NCBI GenBank assembly: GCA_038025085.1
Contig: CM076154.1
Location: 28,760,501-28,824,500 of the forward strand
From: Tetragonia tetragonoides
Lineage: Eukaryota; Streptophyta; Magnoliopsida; Caryophyllales; Aizoaceae
Direction: 5' to 3'
DNA: 64,000 nt
The notes under the pieces are model-generated. The model searched no databases. It was not told where the DNA came from and saw nothing but the letters and a program-made list of their open reading frames with translations. The position numbers were made by a program, and so were the translations under genes. Shown one piece after another: positions 62,919 through 64,000 of the stretch. Each line of letters opens with the position of its first letter. Position 1 is the stretch's first letter.

Positions 62919-63355
62919 GCAAGACACCCAATGTAACACTTTCGAGAGGCCCACACGAGGCTAACTAATCCCGTAAAAAAAAAAAAAAAAAAGAAAAACG
63001 GGATTAAATGTAAAAAAAAGAAGAAAAAGGATAAGAACTACGAGTGGCCTGATTCCCCCAAAAGGATACGTAGGACAATCCAATTATAATTGGGCCCGGC
63101 GCCTTCATCAAATTCGCATTCAAAAGTTGTTAAAATTTGTGCACATAATAAACACAAGGTTGCAATATTAAAATGAGCATGTCTCCATAAATAAATAATA
63201 ATAAAGTCCATTACAAGACTTGGCAATTCCTAAGCAATAAAAAATATATTAACTAAAAATAAAAGGGGGCACATCACCCTTACTGAATTTAAAGCAATAA
63301 AAAAAAGAGGCAATCCTAAGGTAAGACATGCTCCAAAAGAGTATTTCCTAATAGA
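62919..63355. other. 3' untranslated region of the Tat element
   Basis: A homopurine A-rich run (62974-63030) and AT-rich sequence between the integrase stop and the stop of the antisense frame. No other feature. Confidence 0.6.
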
Positions 63356-64000
63356 CTACTCCGTAGCTTCGGTAGTAGGGACAACATCTTCCATAGGTTC
63401 ATCAACCTTTTGGCCTTCCACTTCGCGTTCCTTGGGAGCCCATCTCTCTCGAACCACAGTCTCTTCTTCCTTTTCAACCTCCATTAGAGGAGCACTTGTA
63501 GAGGCCTCATGATCGTTGGCCCGAATTTGGGGCTTCTCGTCTAGCGTAGTAGTAATCTTGGCTAAAGCTTTCTTGGCCTTTGGGTTAAGAACACTTTTCA
63601 CATGCTTGACTCCCTTTTGTTTACCCTTCCCCTTAGGATCATTAGGGTTAGAAAGCCTCAAGCTGGCCTTGACTGACTGGGCCTTAAGATCATCTTGTTC
63701 GGATTTCCTGCATGCACGACGACCTTCCGTAGTCTTACAATCCGTCCAAGCTTCATAAGCTGAAGATATCACCGTCGGGGCCTTGATATGAGGAATAGTC
63801 CACTTCGGGCGACGATCCCATGCACACTCCCATGATCTTACCATACTAATAGTCAAAACCCGAGTTGCGGGCGCAACGCTATCCTTTTGTGGGATGATCT
63901 GGTGTTTCCCATATTGCCGCATAATACGGCTAGAAAATATATAGGTCAAATTTTGAAGACCAAGGATTTGATAATATCCCGTCTCCTTGCTACTTCCGAT
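63356..64000 (-). CDS. Antisense ORF of the Tat element (5' end beyond window)
   Basis: A minus-strand frame open from the window edge (64000) to a stop at 63356, at least 214 residues. The visible N-terminal part (YYQILGLQNLTYIFSSRIMR, then QYGKHQIIPQ) is globular. The rest is basic, then acidic and low-complexity (DPKGKGKQKGVKHVKS; EVEKEEETVVRERWAPKERE; VDEPMEDVVPTTEATE at the C-terminus). It lies between integrase and the expected 3' LTR, on the opposite strand. Extra ORFs in this place, some antisense, are known from Tat-lineage elements, and the RQYG..Q.IP pattern recalls the plant mobile domain region of such proteins, but I cannot confirm this without a search. It is undisturbed by stops while gag and pol are broken. 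Confidence 0.6.
   Translation of the reverse strand: MGSSKETGYYQILGLQNLTYIFSSRIMRQYGKHQIIPQKDSVAPATRVLTISMVRSWECAWDRRPKWTIPHIKAPTVISSAYEAWTDCKTTEGRRACRKSEQDDLKAQSVKASLRLSNPNDPKGKGKQKGVKHVKSVLNPKAKKALAKITTTLDEKPQIRANDHEASTSAPLMEVEKEEETVVRERWAPKEREVEGQKVDEPMEDVVPTTEATE

Larger units (their letters stand above)
54710..64000 (+). mobile_element. Tat-type Ty3/gypsy retrotransposon, 3' end beyond window
   Basis: Order: 5' LTR (54710-56259), primer site, 1-kb leader, gag, protease remnant, RT remnant, RNase H, second RNase H, integrase, and a 3' region with an antisense frame. The second, archaeal/plant-type RNase H and the antisense frame after integrase mark the Tat/Ogre lineage. The base duplication expected left of the LTR would be CATTC (54705-54709). 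Multiple lesions in gag and pol make it non-autonomous. The 3' LTR lies beyond 64000. Confidence 0.93.

Overview
This window is plant nuclear DNA. It is AT-rich, has two genes with short spliced exons, and is otherwise dominated by nested transposable elements of typical angiosperm families: Ty3/gypsy of the Tat type, Ty1/copia, an L1-type LINE with an RNase H tail, hAT, CACTA, Mutator-like, Stowaway/mariner and pogo-like elements. The TGAAC-pentamer microsatellite element and the abundant Stowaway copies would fit a species of Caryophyllales (goosefoot/amaranth family), but that placement is only an inference.

Two host genes look intact. On the + strand at 23931-26720 lies a seven-coding-exon beta-amylase of the cytosolic BAM5 type (492 residues, all introns phase 0, both catalytic glutamates present). 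It has a plausible TATA box and untranslated first exon near 22.55-22.69 kb. On the - strand at 46809-42137 lies a three-exon BAHD acyltransferase resembling benzyl-alcohol O-benzoyltransferases (451 residues, HXXXD and DFGWG present). Both of its introns are filled with transposons.

Layout. 0-6.1 kb: a Tat-type LTR split by a 4.5-kb LINE with a 13-bp target duplication. 6.2-7.3 kb: a hAT MITE with a perfect 8-bp duplication and a SINE with a ~17-bp duplication. 7.3-12.2 kb: largely non-coding, with one end and the first coding segment of a CACTA element. 12.3-14.3 kb: a solo Tat LTR carrying a nested foldback MITE. 14.9-20.4 kb: the 5' half of a copia element (LTR, primer site, broken gag) joined to the 3' end of a Tat element (repeats, polypurine tract, LTR). 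20.4-26.9 kb: the beta-amylase and its promoter. 27-42 kb: gene-poor DNA with Stowaway, pogo-like, hAT, Mutator-like, CACTA, foldback, copia-LTR and small retroposon insertions plus satellites. 42-47 kb: the BAHD gene. 47-49.4 kb: a cluster of AT, TTA, AAT and TGAAC repeats. 49.6-54.1 kb: a CACTA end and a mariner-like element with a broken DD39D transposase and a six-copy tandem-repeat tail. 54.4-54.7 kb: an unidentified acidic reading frame that ends at a retrotransposon insertion. 54.7-64 kb: a Tat-type retrotransposon with gag, a degraded pol lacking the protease active site and the RT core, a second RNase H, integrase, and an antisense reading frame open at the window edge.

The two host genes are unrelated in function, and nothing suggests a gene cluster. 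I found no convincing undescribed biological system. The most distinctive signals are the antisense ORF of the Tat element, the GC-rich self-complementary arrays sitting just upstream of the TATA box in four independent Tat LTRs, the copia/Tat chimera, and several candidate gene-capturing DNA transposons.
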